Positions 1-6,555 of a DNA stretch of 8,347 nt are shown piece by piece; within the stretch, counting starts at the first letter, position 1; each line of letters starts with the position of its first letter. The stretch comes from a bacterium (lineage in GTDB: Bacteria > RBG-13-66-14). The notes below the pieces were generated by a model, which worked only from the letters and a program-made list of their open reading frames with translations, did no database searches and was not told the DNA's origin. The stretch covers positions 1 to 8,347 of the forward strand of contig JAPLSK010000234.1 in assembly GCA_026398675.1 (NCBI GenBank), read 5' to 3'. The translations under genes were made by a program, and so were the position numbers.

Positions 1-2274
1 AACCGTGCGGTGCGCACCGCCTTCAAGGCCTATTACGACGCGGGGATGATCTACCGCGGCGCGCGCATGGTCAACTGGTGCACCCGCTGTCATACGTCAA
101 TCTCCGACCTCGAGGTGGAGTACGAGGACCAAAGCTCCCACCTGTGGTACGTCCGTTACCCCCTGGCCGACGGCTCGGGGAGCCTGGTCGTGGCCACCAC
201 GCGGCCGGAGACGATGCTGGGCGACACGGCGGTGGCGGTCCACCCCGAGGATGAGCGGTATAATGCCTTCGTCGGCCGGGAGGTGGACCTGCCGCTCACC
301 GGGCGGCGTATCCCGGTCATCGCCGACGAGCGCGTGGACCCCGCCTTCGGCACCGGGGCGGTGAAGGTGACCCCGGCCCACGACCCCAATGACCACGAGA
401 TGGCCGGGCGGCACGGTCTGGAGAGCCTGGTGGTCATAGACTTCGAGGGGCGGATGACCGCCGACGCCGGGGCCGGTTACGCGGGGCTCGGCATCGAGGA
501 ATGCCGGAAAAAAGTGGTCGCCGACCTCGAGAATCTGGGCCTTTTGGAGAAGACCGAGGATTACGCCCACTCGGTGGGCACCTGTTACCGCTGCCACAAG
601 ACCATCGAGCCGCTGGTGAGCGAGCAATGGTGGATGGACATGAGCTCCCTGAAGGAGCCCGCCATCCGCGTCGTGGAGCGGGGCGAGGTGAAGTTCATCC
701 CCGAGCGCTGGACCAAGGTCTACCTCGACTGGATGGAGAACCTGCGGGACTGGAACATCGGCCGCCAGCTCTGGTGGGGTCACCGGATGCCGCTCTGGTA
801 CTGCGACGCCTGCGGCGGAATCGTGGTGGAGATAGAAACCCCCGAGCGGTGCCCGAAATGCGGCGGAGCCTTGCGCCAGGAGGAGGATGTCCTGGACACT
901 TGGTTCTCCTCGGCGCTCTGGCCGCTCTCGACCCTGGGCTGGCCCGACGACGAGGAGCAGTTGAAGAGGCTCTACCCCACCGCCGTCCTTTCCACCGCGC
1001 CGGACATCATCTACCTCTGGGTGGCGCGGATGATTATGAGTGGGATGCACTTCCGCGGGGAGAAACCCTTCAGCCACGTGTACCTCCACGCCACCATCCT
1101 GGCCAAGGACGGCCGGCGGATGAGCAAATCCCTGGGCAACGGCGTGGACCCGCGCGAGGTCATCGGCGAATACGGCACCGACGCCCTGCGCTTCACCCTG
1201 GTCATTCTCACCGGCCAGGGGCAGTCGGTGCGGCTGTGGGAAGACCGCTTCACCGTGGGGCGCAACTTCGCCAACAAGGTCTGGAACGCCGCCCGCTTCC
1301 TCCAGCTCAACCTGGCCGGGAGCCGCCTCGCCGACGAGGCTCCGCTCACCGCCGGGGAGCTGCCCGACGACCGCGAGCTCACCCTGGAGGACCGCTGGAT
1401 AATCTCCAGGCTCGGCCGCCTCGCCGGAGAGGTGACCGACTCGCTGGAAGCGTACCGATTCAACGAGGCGGCGCACCTGGTGTACGAGGGATTCTGGCAC
1501 GACTACTGCGACTGGTACCTGGAGCTCGTGAAGCCGCGCCTTTACGGCGACGACCCCAAGGCCAAGGGGGTGGCGCTCGCGGTGGCCCTCCACGGGATGC
1601 GCCTGCTGTTGAAGCTCCTGCACCCGATCATGCCTTTCATCACCGAAGAGCTATTCCACCGCCTCTTCCCCAACGCGCCCGCGGACCTCATGGTCTCCCC
1701 CTGGGAGGGCCAAGCGGAGAGGTCGAAGTACGCGGGGGATGAGGACCATGGCATTGGGTCGGGGGGAGATGACTGGCCGGGGTACGCGGGGGACGAGGAG
1801 CACGTGGAGCGGCTGCAGAAGCTGATAGACACCGTGCGCAACATCCGGGGCGAGATGGGCGTCCCGCCCGGGGCCAAGGTCCGGCTGCTGGTGAAGACCA
1901 CGGACGGCGACCTGGCCGCCCTGGTCGAGGCTCAGGCCGGTTATTTCGCCAACCTGGCCGGCGTGGAGGAAATCGAGGCCGGCCCGGAGGTGGTCAAGCC
2001 CAAGGGGGCCGCCGTGGGCGTGGCGGGCGAGGTGGAGCTCTACGTGCCGCTGGCCGGGGTGGTGGATTTCACCGCCGAGCTGGAGCGGGTGAAGAAGGAA
2101 CTGGGGAAGGTCCGAGAGCGGTTATTCAAAGTCGAGAAGAAGCTGGCCGACGCCCAGTTCCGCCAAAAGGCCCCCGCCGAGGTGGTCAAGGGCGAGGAGG
2201 AGAAGCGGGACCGGCTGGCGGCCGAGCTCGAGGCCCTGGAGCGCCACCTCAAGCACGTGGAGGAGATGCTATAA
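1..2274 (+). CDS. valS: Valyl-tRNA synthetase, 5'-truncated by the window edge
   Basis: Class I aminoacyl-tRNA synthetase that charges tRNA-Val with valine in the cytoplasm and hydrolyses mischarged Thr-tRNA. The reading frame is open from base 1 (N-R-A-V-R-T-A-F), so the first GTG at 10 is internal; 757 residues are visible and the N-terminal Rossmann half with the HIGH motif lies upstream. Visible parts: editing-domain signatures TTRPETMLGD and TGAVKVTPAHDPNDHE; cysteine pairs CTRC, CYRC, CDAC and CPKC suggesting zinc knuckles; DVLDTWFSSALWPLSTLGWP; the KMSKS signature as RMSKS (1117-1131); GTDALRFTL; the anticodon-binding helical domain from DRWIISRL; and a charged C-terminal coiled coil (about 2062-2270) typical of ValRS rather than IleRS. 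A Gly/Asp-rich insert with an internal repeat sits near 1723-1803. The gene ends in TAA 11 bases before a strong terminator. Confidence 0.97.
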   Translation, partial: NRAVRTAFKAYYDAGMIYRGARMVNWCTRCHTSISDLEVEYEDQSSHLWYVRYPLADGSGSLVVATTRPETMLGDTAVAVHPEDERYNAFVGREVDLPLTGRRIPVIADERVDPAFGTGAVKVTPAHDPNDHEMAGRHGLESLVVIDFEGRMTADAGAGYAGLGIEECRKKVVADLENLGLLEKTEDYAHSVGTCYRCHKTIEPLVSEQWWMDMSSLKEPAIRVVERGEVKFIPERWTKVYLDWMENLRDWNIGRQLWWGHRMPLWYCDACGGIVVEIETPERCPKCGGALRQEEDVLDTWFSSALWPLSTLGWPDDEEQLKRLYPTAVLSTAPDIIYLWVARMIMSGMHFRGEKPFSHVYLHATILAKDGRRMSKSLGNGVDPREVIGEYGTDALRFTLVILTGQGQSVRLWEDRFTVGRNFANKVWNAARFLQLNLAGSRLADEAPLTAGELPDDRELTLEDRWIISRLGRLAGEVTDSLEAYRFNEAAHLVYEGFWHDYCDWYLELVKPRLYGDDPKAKGVALAVALHGMRLLLKLLHPIMPFITEELFHRLFPNAPADLMVSPWEGQAERSKYAGDEDHGIGSGGDDWPGYAGDEEHVERLQKLIDTVRNIRGEMGVPPGAKVRLLVKTTDGDLAALVEAQAGYFANLAGVEEIEAGPEVVKPKGAAVGVAGEVELYVPLAGVVDFTAELERVKKELGKVRERLFKVEKKLADAQFRQKAPAEVVKGEEEKRDRLAAELEALERHLKHVEEML

Positions 2275-2280
2275 GTTTAT

Positions 2281-2296
2281 TAACGCGGGTGGGTTG
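2281..2296. repeat. Left copy of short direct-repeat motifs flanking the AT-rich islet
   Basis: TAACGCGG (2281-2288) and GGTGGGTTG (2288-2296) overlap here. The same 8-mer and 9-mer recur in the same order at the right edge of the islet (3618-3625 and 3639-3647), there separated by 13 bases. They could be a trace of insertion or two diverged terminator copies; chance is not excluded. Confidence 0.4.
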
Positions 2297-2316
2297 ACAA
2301 ACCCACCCGTTTTGTT
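2286..2316 (+). terminator. Intrinsic terminator of valS
   Basis: A perfect 10-bp stem (CGGGTGGGTT at 2286-2295, AACCCACCCG at 2300-2309) with a GACA tetraloop is followed at once by TTTTGTTATT and further T-rich sequence. It lies 11 bases after the valS stop. The loop and the end of the left arm also form the -35 box of the putative promoter of the next gene. Confidence 0.9.
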
Positions 2317-2321
2317 ATTAT
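2294..2321 (+). promoter_or_regulatory. Putative sigma-70 promoter for the two-gene islet
   Basis: TTGACA (2294-2299, full match to the -35 consensus) is followed by 16 bases and then TATTAT (2316-2321, 5 of 6 to the -10 consensus). A start near 2328 would leave a leader of about 20 bases with a strong AAGGAGGAG ribosome binding site at 2336-2344. The -35 box lies in the terminator hairpin of valS, so terminator and promoter share DNA. Inferred from pattern only; part of the T-rich -10 could be just the terminator U-tract. Confidence 0.55.
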
Positions 2322-2346
2322 TTATTTTGATTCTTAAGGAGGAGTC

Positions 2347-2880
2347 ATGGCGTTTTATTTTCAGAACCTTGATGACTTAACTAGGCAGAAGATGCTTGAG
2401 GAAGTAGAACTTGATGTTGAACGTGGTTGTCTGTATATAAGCCCAAGGTTGCGCGTGGGTACTGAGGAAATCTTTAAAAATCTCCTTATTGATGCAGCTA
2501 AATATCATAATGAAGATTGGCTTGCAGAGCAAATCGAAACAAGGGGTTTACTAAAAACCCGTGAGACTTATACTAGAAATGGAATAACTAGAGAAAGAGC
2601 TGTTCAACGAAATGCACACACTATGCTAGCTGAGGGAGAGTTTAATCGTTTTTATGTCCGTGCTATTTGTAAAAGAGTTCTGGAACAAGGACTAAATGTT
2701 GTAATTGTCTACAGAGGCAAAGAGGTATCTAATCCTAGGCCTGAATCTGAGTTAAAGATAGGCACCAGAATTGATGCGCAAAGTCTCCTCGATGATTTAC
2801 GGGATCATCCTGGAGTAGATACTGCACTTGGTTTACCACCAGGCCCTAATTCGGGATTAACAGTTACAGTCCCAGCCTAG
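2347..2880 (+). CDS. Conserved-looking protein of unknown function upstream of the TIR gene
   Basis: A 177-aa soluble protein with no signal peptide or membrane segment. I do not recognise a named family. The ATG start is well supported by AAGGAGGAG (2336-2344), four bases after its AGGAGG core. It is mixed alpha/beta in character: an acidic N-terminal helix (LTRQKMLEEVELDVERG), a basic centre rich in Arg and Lys, a segment MLAEGEFNRFYVRAICKRVL (about residues 93-112), then a strand VVIVYRGKEV and a C-terminal NPRPESELKIGTRIDA...GLPPGPNSGLTV that looks like a conserved motif because it is rich in Pro, Gly and charged residues. There is no obvious Walker motif, HxH metal site or nuclease signature. 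It ends 22 bases before the TIR gene and is probably co-transcribed with it, so a sensor, adaptor or regulator of the TIR protein is a reasonable guess, but only a guess. Confidence 0.8.
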   Translation: MAFYFQNLDDLTRQKMLEEVELDVERGCLYISPRLRVGTEEIFKNLLIDAAKYHNEDWLAEQIETRGLLKTRETYTRNGITRERAVQRNAHTMLAEGEFNRFYVRAICKRVLEQGLNVVIVYRGKEVSNPRPESELKIGTRIDAQSLLDDLRDHPGVDTALGLPPGPNSGLTVTVPA

Positions 2881-2902
2881 TAGATAAGAGGTACAAGTAA
2901 CT

Positions 2903-3607
2903 TTGGAAATTTTCATTAGTTGGTCAGGTGCAATAGGGAGAAAGATTGCAGTTGCATTAAAGGATTGGATACCTTTATTACTCCAAGATGTTGATGTCAA
3001 TATCTCTCCTGACATTGAGAAGGGTGAAGTATGGTTTGATAGACTAATGAAAATGCTCATTGAATCAAAATTTGGAATAATTTGTGTAACAAAAGAGAGC
3101 TTAGTTTCACCATGGGTTAATTTTGAAGTCGGAGTTATAGCAAGTGTTCAGAAGAAAAATGTAGCACCATTTATATTTAATGTTGACGTTAGTATATTAG
3201 CCGATAATCCTTTACATTTATTTCAATATGTACAGAACAAAAAAGATAGCATAAAAGAATTAATACTAGACATTAATAAGAAATTAGAAAATCCTGTCAA
3301 TGATAAAATTATAATAAGGCACTTTGAAAATTATTATCCAGAATTAGAAGAAAAAATTAATTTGTATCTCAAAGAAGAACAAGAGGGCAAAAAAGAAACA
3401 AAGAAAGAAATTACAAATGAAATTATTTATAATGAATTAAATAGAATTCGTATGATATTAAATGAGTTATCCGAAAGAAATCGAATAGATAGTTTAACAG
3501 GTTTAACCAGTAGACTTTGGAATAATATCCCTGTAAGTAGTAGTGAGCAGGTGAAAATGCTTGCTGAAGCATTGAGCAAAGACATCAAGCTGGATAAAAA
3601 TAAATAA
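2903..3607 (+). CDS. TIR-domain protein, candidate anti-phage NAD-hydrolysing effector
   Basis: A 234-aa protein whose first about 110 residues form a bacterial TIR domain: FISWSG at residues 4-9 (box 1 strand), a helix ending in the WIPLLLQDVDVNIS strand, PDIEKGEVWFDRL, FGIICVTKESLVSPWVNFEVG (57-77) and a following VAPFIF strand. Glu75 in the W-V-N-F-E segment sits where TIR NADases carry their catalytic glutamate (inference from motif position). Residues about 145-195 are Lys/Glu-rich and helical, probably a coiled coil, followed by a short helical tail; no ATPase or repeat domain is attached. The start is TTG at 2903: the frame has a TAA at 2885 and no ATG or GTG between, the protein opens directly on the TIR core strand, and AAGAGG (2886-2891) lies 11 bases upstream. 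TIR proteins of this kind act in defence by NAD depletion or by making signalling nucleotides, typically with a partner gene; the partner here would be the 177-aa protein. Codon use is AT-rich, unlike the neighbours. Confidence 0.9.
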   Translation: MEIFISWSGAIGRKIAVALKDWIPLLLQDVDVNISPDIEKGEVWFDRLMKMLIESKFGIICVTKESLVSPWVNFEVGVIASVQKKNVAPFIFNVDVSILADNPLHLFQYVQNKKDSIKELILDINKKLENPVNDKIIIRHFENYYPELEEKINLYLKEEQEGKKETKKEITNEIIYNELNRIRMILNELSERNRIDSLTGLTSRLWNNIPVSSSEQVKMLAEALSKDIKLDKNK

Positions 3608-3617
3608 TCTTTGAAAC

Positions 3618-3647
3618 TAACGCGGCCTTTATTAGGGTGGTGGGTTG
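3618..3647. repeat. Right copy of short direct-repeat motifs flanking the AT-rich islet
   Basis: TAACGCGG (3618-3625) and GGTGGGTTG (3639-3647) repeat the motifs found at 2281-2296. GGTGGGTTG is followed by TCC and a run of T, like the left arm and U-tract of the valS terminator with its right arm missing, so this may be a decayed terminator copy. No stable hairpin is visible here. Confidence 0.4.
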
Positions 3648-3663
3648 TCCTTTTTTTTTATTT

Positions 3664-4830
3664 ATGACCGAAATTCGTTACTATCATCTAAATCTGGCCA
3701 AGAACCCGGCGGGGGTGGCGGGATGCCACGCCGCGCAGGTCTGCGTGGGCGGGGACGCCCTCGCCTTCCATGAAAAAGTTCCCGGCTACGCGCCGACGCC
3801 GCTCGTGCAACTGCCCGGGCTGGCGGCGGAGCTCGATCTGGCCTCCATCCACGTCAAGGACGAGGCGCACCGCTTCGGGACGAAGGCCTTCAAGGCGCTG
3901 GGCGCCTCCTACGCCGTTCATCGGTTCCTGGAGGAAAATCCCGGCGACCATGTCTTCTGCACCGCCTCGGACGGGAACCACGGGATGGCGGTGGCGTGGT
4001 CGGCGCGGCTGTTCGACCGGAAGGCCGAGGTCTTCATGCCGAAAGGAACCGTCCCGGCCCGCGTCCGGCGCATCGAGAACCTCGGCGCCCGGGTGACGGT
4101 CGTGGACGGCGACTACGACGCCGCGGTGCGCGCCGCCGCCCGCGAATCAAAGAAACACGGCTGGGTCCTCGTCCAGGACACCGCCTGGGAGGGTTTTTCC
4201 GAAATCCCGACCCGCATCATGGCCGGCTACGTCACCATGTTCCGCGAGTTGGAGGACGAACTGTTCCCCCCCGGCGGACCGGTCGTGGACGCGGTCTTCC
4301 TCCAGGCCGGGGTGGGGAGCTGGGCCGCGGCGGCGGTCGCTTACCTCGCCGGGCGCTACGGCGACCGGATGCCTAAAATCGTTTGCGTGGAGCCGACGGG
4401 GGCGGACTGCTGCCTGGCCTCGGCGCGGGCCGGCCGGCGGGTGAGCCTGCCGGGGGCGGAGACCATCATGGCCGGGTTGAACTGCGGCACGCCATCCCTC
4501 ATGGCCTGGCCGATTCTCGCCGCCGGGACGGACCTCTTCCTCGCCCTCCCCGACGACTGCGCCCGCGAGGCGATGCGGGCCTATTACCATTCCAAAAAGG
4601 ACGACCCGCGTGTTGTCTCCGGTGAATCGGGCGCGGCGGGACTGGCCGCGCTCCTGGCCCTTCTACGCGTCCCGGAATTAGAAAAGCCCAGGCGGTTCCT
4701 GGGTCTGGGCGAAACGTCGCGGGTTCTCTTGTTCAATACCGAGGGCGACACCGACCCGGAAGGTTTTTCCAAAATCGTCGGCGCTCGGGCTACCTCTCCT
4801 CCTGAAACGGTTCCTCGGCTGAGTCGGTGA
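3664..4830 (+). CDS. dpaL: 2,3-diaminopropionate ammonia-lyase
   Basis: A PLP enzyme of fold type II that splits 2,3-diaminopropionate into pyruvate and two ammonia (EC 4.3.1.15); cytoplasmic, catabolic. With the ATG at 3664 it has 388 residues, close to the roughly 400 of E. coli YgeX. Family signatures run the whole length: YAPTPLVQLPGLA, VKDEAHRFGTKAFKALG with the PLP lysine at residue 77, TASDGNHG (Asp103), MPKGTVPARV, VVQDT-type QDTAWEG (Asp172; these two Asp correspond to the proposed catalytic bases of YgeX), the phosphate loop QAGVGSW, IMAGLNCGTPS, DPRVVSGESGAAGL and the C-terminal NTEGDTDPEGFSKIV. An in-frame GTG at 3637 would add nine residues not typical of the family. Neither start has a visible Shine-Dalgarno; a run of T precedes ATG. 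No other diaminopropionate or purine-catabolism gene is near. The last 41 bases overlap the convergent gene, giving about 13 residues beyond the usual end. Confidence 0.93.
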   Translation: MTEIRYYHLNLAKNPAGVAGCHAAQVCVGGDALAFHEKVPGYAPTPLVQLPGLAAELDLASIHVKDEAHRFGTKAFKALGASYAVHRFLEENPGDHVFCTASDGNHGMAVAWSARLFDRKAEVFMPKGTVPARVRRIENLGARVTVVDGDYDAAVRAAARESKKHGWVLVQDTAWEGFSEIPTRIMAGYVTMFRELEDELFPPGGPVVDAVFLQAGVGSWAAAAVAYLAGRYGDRMPKIVCVEPTGADCCLASARAGRRVSLPGAETIMAGLNCGTPSLMAWPILAAGTDLFLALPDDCAREAMRAYYHSKKDDPRVVSGESGAAGLAALLALLRVPELEKPRRFLGLGETSRVLLFNTEGDTDPEGFSKIVGARATSPPETVPRLSR

Positions 4831-5956
4831 AGAGGTCGTCGGGAGTCATCCCGGAAAGAATCAGCTCCTTCAGCTCCGTGTAGCAGAAAATCGTAACGCC
4901 GTCCGCGCCCGCCGCCCGGACGGCATCTATGTGCGACCGCAACACGGCCGGGTCCAGCGGCTTCGACCCGTCCGAGTCGTTACCCAGAGCGATGCCGGTG
5001 TAAACGAGGCCGTCGCCCGCGTGCGCCACGGCGTCCGCCGTCTGCCGCTCGATGACCCCCGCCTTGAGCGAGTAGGACATGGGGAGCACCAGGTCGATCA
5101 GGCCCTCCTCCAGCCAGCGTCCCCAATCCTGACACACCCCGTCGTAGGCGTCCCCGGCGCGGTCGGCGAACACCGCCGCCGAGACGATTATTTCCGGGTT
5201 GATCTCCCGTGCCTCGCGCTGCACACGATCCACGAACTCGGTGATATTGTCCCGGCGCCAGGCCCGCCATGTCTCGTCCGCCGGGTTGGGATCCAGGCCG
5301 GTCCGCACCCAGTACTCGCTCACGGCGATGGGCGTGAAGCCCATGTCCGGCCCCTCATAGCGCACGTAGTCCAGGTGCAGCCCATCCACATCGTAGTTGG
5401 ACACGATGTCCAGGAGCACCGAGGCGGTGTAGTCGCGCACCTCGGGGATGCCCGGGTCGAGCCAGGCCCGGTGCCCGACGCCCATCCGGTTTCCCCACCG
5501 GTCGCAGGAGACCCACTCGGGGTGACGGTTGACCACGTGGTTCTCGTCCTGGGGGGCGAAGCCGCCGGTGACCTCGAAGCAGGTGACCCAGGCGTGGACC
5601 GAAAGGCCCCAGGCGTGTCCCTCCTCCACGGCCAGCGCCAAAGGGTCGAAGTCCTCGGGCTGGCCCTTCATATAAATGGAGCGCGGCTCGGGATTGGCGT
5701 AGTAGGAGGTGTAGCGGTGGGGGATGTACAGGGCGTCGCCGCGGTAGCGCACCTGAACGAAGATGGCGTTGAAGCGGTACTCGGCGGCCTGGATGACGGC
5801 GCTTCGCACGGCGGAGGGGCTGGTGAGCTCCCAGGCGGGAATCCAGAGCCCCCTCCCCTCGACGGCGGACTCGGTCTCGGCCGCCGCCATCGTTAAAAGG
5901 GCGCTCGTCAATAAAAGCGCCGCTGCCCGCTTCACGCCGGTGATGGGTTTCCTCAT
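4790..5956 (-). CDS. Secreted GHL10 (YngK/YddW-type) glycosyl hydrolase-like protein
   Basis: A 388-aa protein with an N-terminal signal peptide (basic MRKPITGVKR, hydrophobic stretch to about residue 22, cleavage likely near AAA-ET at 26). The mature part is a TIM-barrel of the glycosyl-hydrolase-like 10 group: GLWIPAWELTSPSAV (N-terminal strand and helix), FNAIFVQVRYRGDALY, LSVHAWVTCFEVTGG, HPEWVSCDRWGN, WLDPGIPEVRDY, the family hallmark VDGLHLDYVRYEG (190-202, with Asp191 and Asp196 as candidate catalytic or substrate-binding acids), a WRRDNITEFVDRVQREA helix, and LVLPMSYS. It should act outside the cytoplasmic membrane on a polysaccharide, possibly cell-wall or envelope glycan; the substrate cannot be read from sequence. 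ATG is preceded by an AGGGG at about ten bases. It follows the small secreted-protein gene by 39 bases and is probably co-transcribed with it. The 3' end overlaps dpaL on the other strand. Confidence 0.9.
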   Translation of the reverse strand: MRKPITGVKRAAALLLTSALLTMAAAETESAVEGRGLWIPAWELTSPSAVRSAVIQAAEYRFNAIFVQVRYRGDALYIPHRYTSYYANPEPRSIYMKGQPEDFDPLALAVEEGHAWGLSVHAWVTCFEVTGGFAPQDENHVVNRHPEWVSCDRWGNRMGVGHRAWLDPGIPEVRDYTASVLLDIVSNYDVDGLHLDYVRYEGPDMGFTPIAVSEYWVRTGLDPNPADETWRAWRRDNITEFVDRVQREAREINPEIIVSAAVFADRAGDAYDGVCQDWGRWLEEGLIDLVLPMSYSLKAGVIERQTADAVAHAGDGLVYTGIALGNDSDGSKPLDPAVLRSHIDAVRAAGADGVTIFCYTELKELILSGMTPDDLFTDSAEEPFQEER

Positions 5957-5995
5957 GGGTGACGCCCCTGCCCGCTGGATCCGCCGGGGACGGTT

Positions 5996-6445
5996 TTAGT
6001 ATCCCAGGTTGTGGAAGTACTCGGTCAGCGATTCGCAGTTGCGGCGGAGCGAGGCGATGAAGTAAGCCCCCCGCTCGAACTGCCCGTCCAGGAAGACGGC
6101 GATGGTGGTGGATACCTTGTTGTAGATGTCGTAGATCAGGCTTTTCAGCGCCTCGTTGACATCCCCGGGTGTGTCGAGGATCCCGCGGTCGGTGAGGTCC
6201 GCGATCCAGAACGACAGGTCGCCGTTGAGGCGCTCCAGCAGGTCCTTCGTCTGGGGGAAGAGGGCGAGAATCTCCTCGTCGGTCTTCTCGGTCACGATTC
6301 CGTAGGCGCGGGCGAGGTCGAAGAGCTCGTTGGCGTAACCCCAGAGCACGCTCTCGTTGGGCGGTAGCTCGTACCCTGGAGCCTCGGCGGCGACCGCGGG
6401 CAGGAACACGGCGAGGATGGCGATGGCGAAGCAGCGTATGTGCAT
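5996..6445 (-). CDS. Small secreted protein of unknown function
   Basis: A 149-aa protein if it starts at the ATG at 6445. It begins MHIRCFAIAILAVFLPAVAA, a clear signal peptide with cleavage likely after AVA or AEA around residues 19-22; the cysteine at position 5 is too early for a lipobox. The mature part is acidic and mostly helical (ELFDLARAYGIV, TDEEILALFPQTKDLLERL, NEALKSLIYDIYNKV, GAYFIASLRRNCESLTEYF); I recognise no family. The frame is open back to an ATG at 6487, but those first residues (MPPANPLV) fall in the intergenic repeat and precede a normal signal peptide, so they are probably not made. A GTG at 6457 is another possible start; no start has a strong Shine-Dalgarno. The gene lies between the repeat cluster and the GHL10 gene in the same direction. 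Confidence 0.75.
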   Translation of the reverse strand: MHIRCFAIAILAVFLPAVAAEAPGYELPPNESVLWGYANELFDLARAYGIVTEKTDEEILALFPQTKDLLERLNGDLSFWIADLTDRGILDTPGDVNEALKSLIYDIYNKVSTTIAVFLDGQFERGAYFIASLRRNCESLTEYFHNLGY

Positions 6446-6465
6446 GATAATCTTCACTGTTGAGA

Positions 6466-6546
6466 CAAGGGGGTTTGCCGGGGGCATAGCTCGGTTCGCC
6501 GGGGGCGTAGCTCGCTAAAGCTCGGTTCGCTCGGTTAAGCCCCTTG
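6466..6546. repeat. Palindrome-bounded GC-rich repeat cluster downstream of the kinase/phosphatase gene
   Basis: CAAGGGG (6466-6472) and CCCCTTG (6540-6546) are inverted arms; one base beyond each arm mismatches and the next two pair again. Between them lie one short copy (about 6473-6497) and one longer copy (6493-6536) of a core reading roughly GTTCGCCGGGGGC-RTAGCTCGCT...CTCGGTT. The 24 bases at 6493-6516 are identical to 7275-7298 and 7436-7459. It occupies the spacer between two co-directional genes. In minus-strand RNA the arms could pair, with the copies in the loop. Confidence 0.8.
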
Positions 6547-6555
6547 CCCTTCCAT

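Larger units (their letters stand above)
2310..3650. other. AT-rich two-gene islet, probably acquired horizontally
   Basis: Base composition changes sharply right after the valS terminator and returns to GC-rich inside the first codons of dpaL. Within it codons are strongly A/T-ending (AAA, GAA, ATA, AAT, TTA), whereas valS and dpaL use G/C-ending codons. It holds an unknown 177-aa gene and a TIR-domain gene in one orientation, with its own promoter-like sequence. There is no transposase, integrase or tRNA gene in the window, so the means of entry is not visible. Short repeated motifs flank it. The compositional break is seen directly; horizontal origin is inferred. Confidence 0.75.

Noticed and set aside
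97..1623. Long minus-strand open frame (508 codons) opposite valS
   Set aside because: It is the antisense shadow of a GC-rich gene; the product is rich in His/Val/Gly/Pro with no recognisable domain, while the plus-strand frame is an unmistakable ValRS.
501..1742. 413-codon plus-strand open frame inside valS
   Set aside because: Arg/Pro-rich out-of-frame translation of valS, typical of GC-rich coding DNA, with no family signature.
2310..3650. Insertion sequence or integron cassette
   Set aside because: No transposase or integrase, no terminal inverted repeats and no attC-like site were seen; only short ambiguous direct motifs mark the edges.
4931..5896. 321-codon plus-strand open frame opposite the GHL10 gene
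   Set aside because: Shadow frame; the minus-strand protein has a signal peptide and the GHL10 motif, whereas this one shows only biased His/Val/Gly composition.
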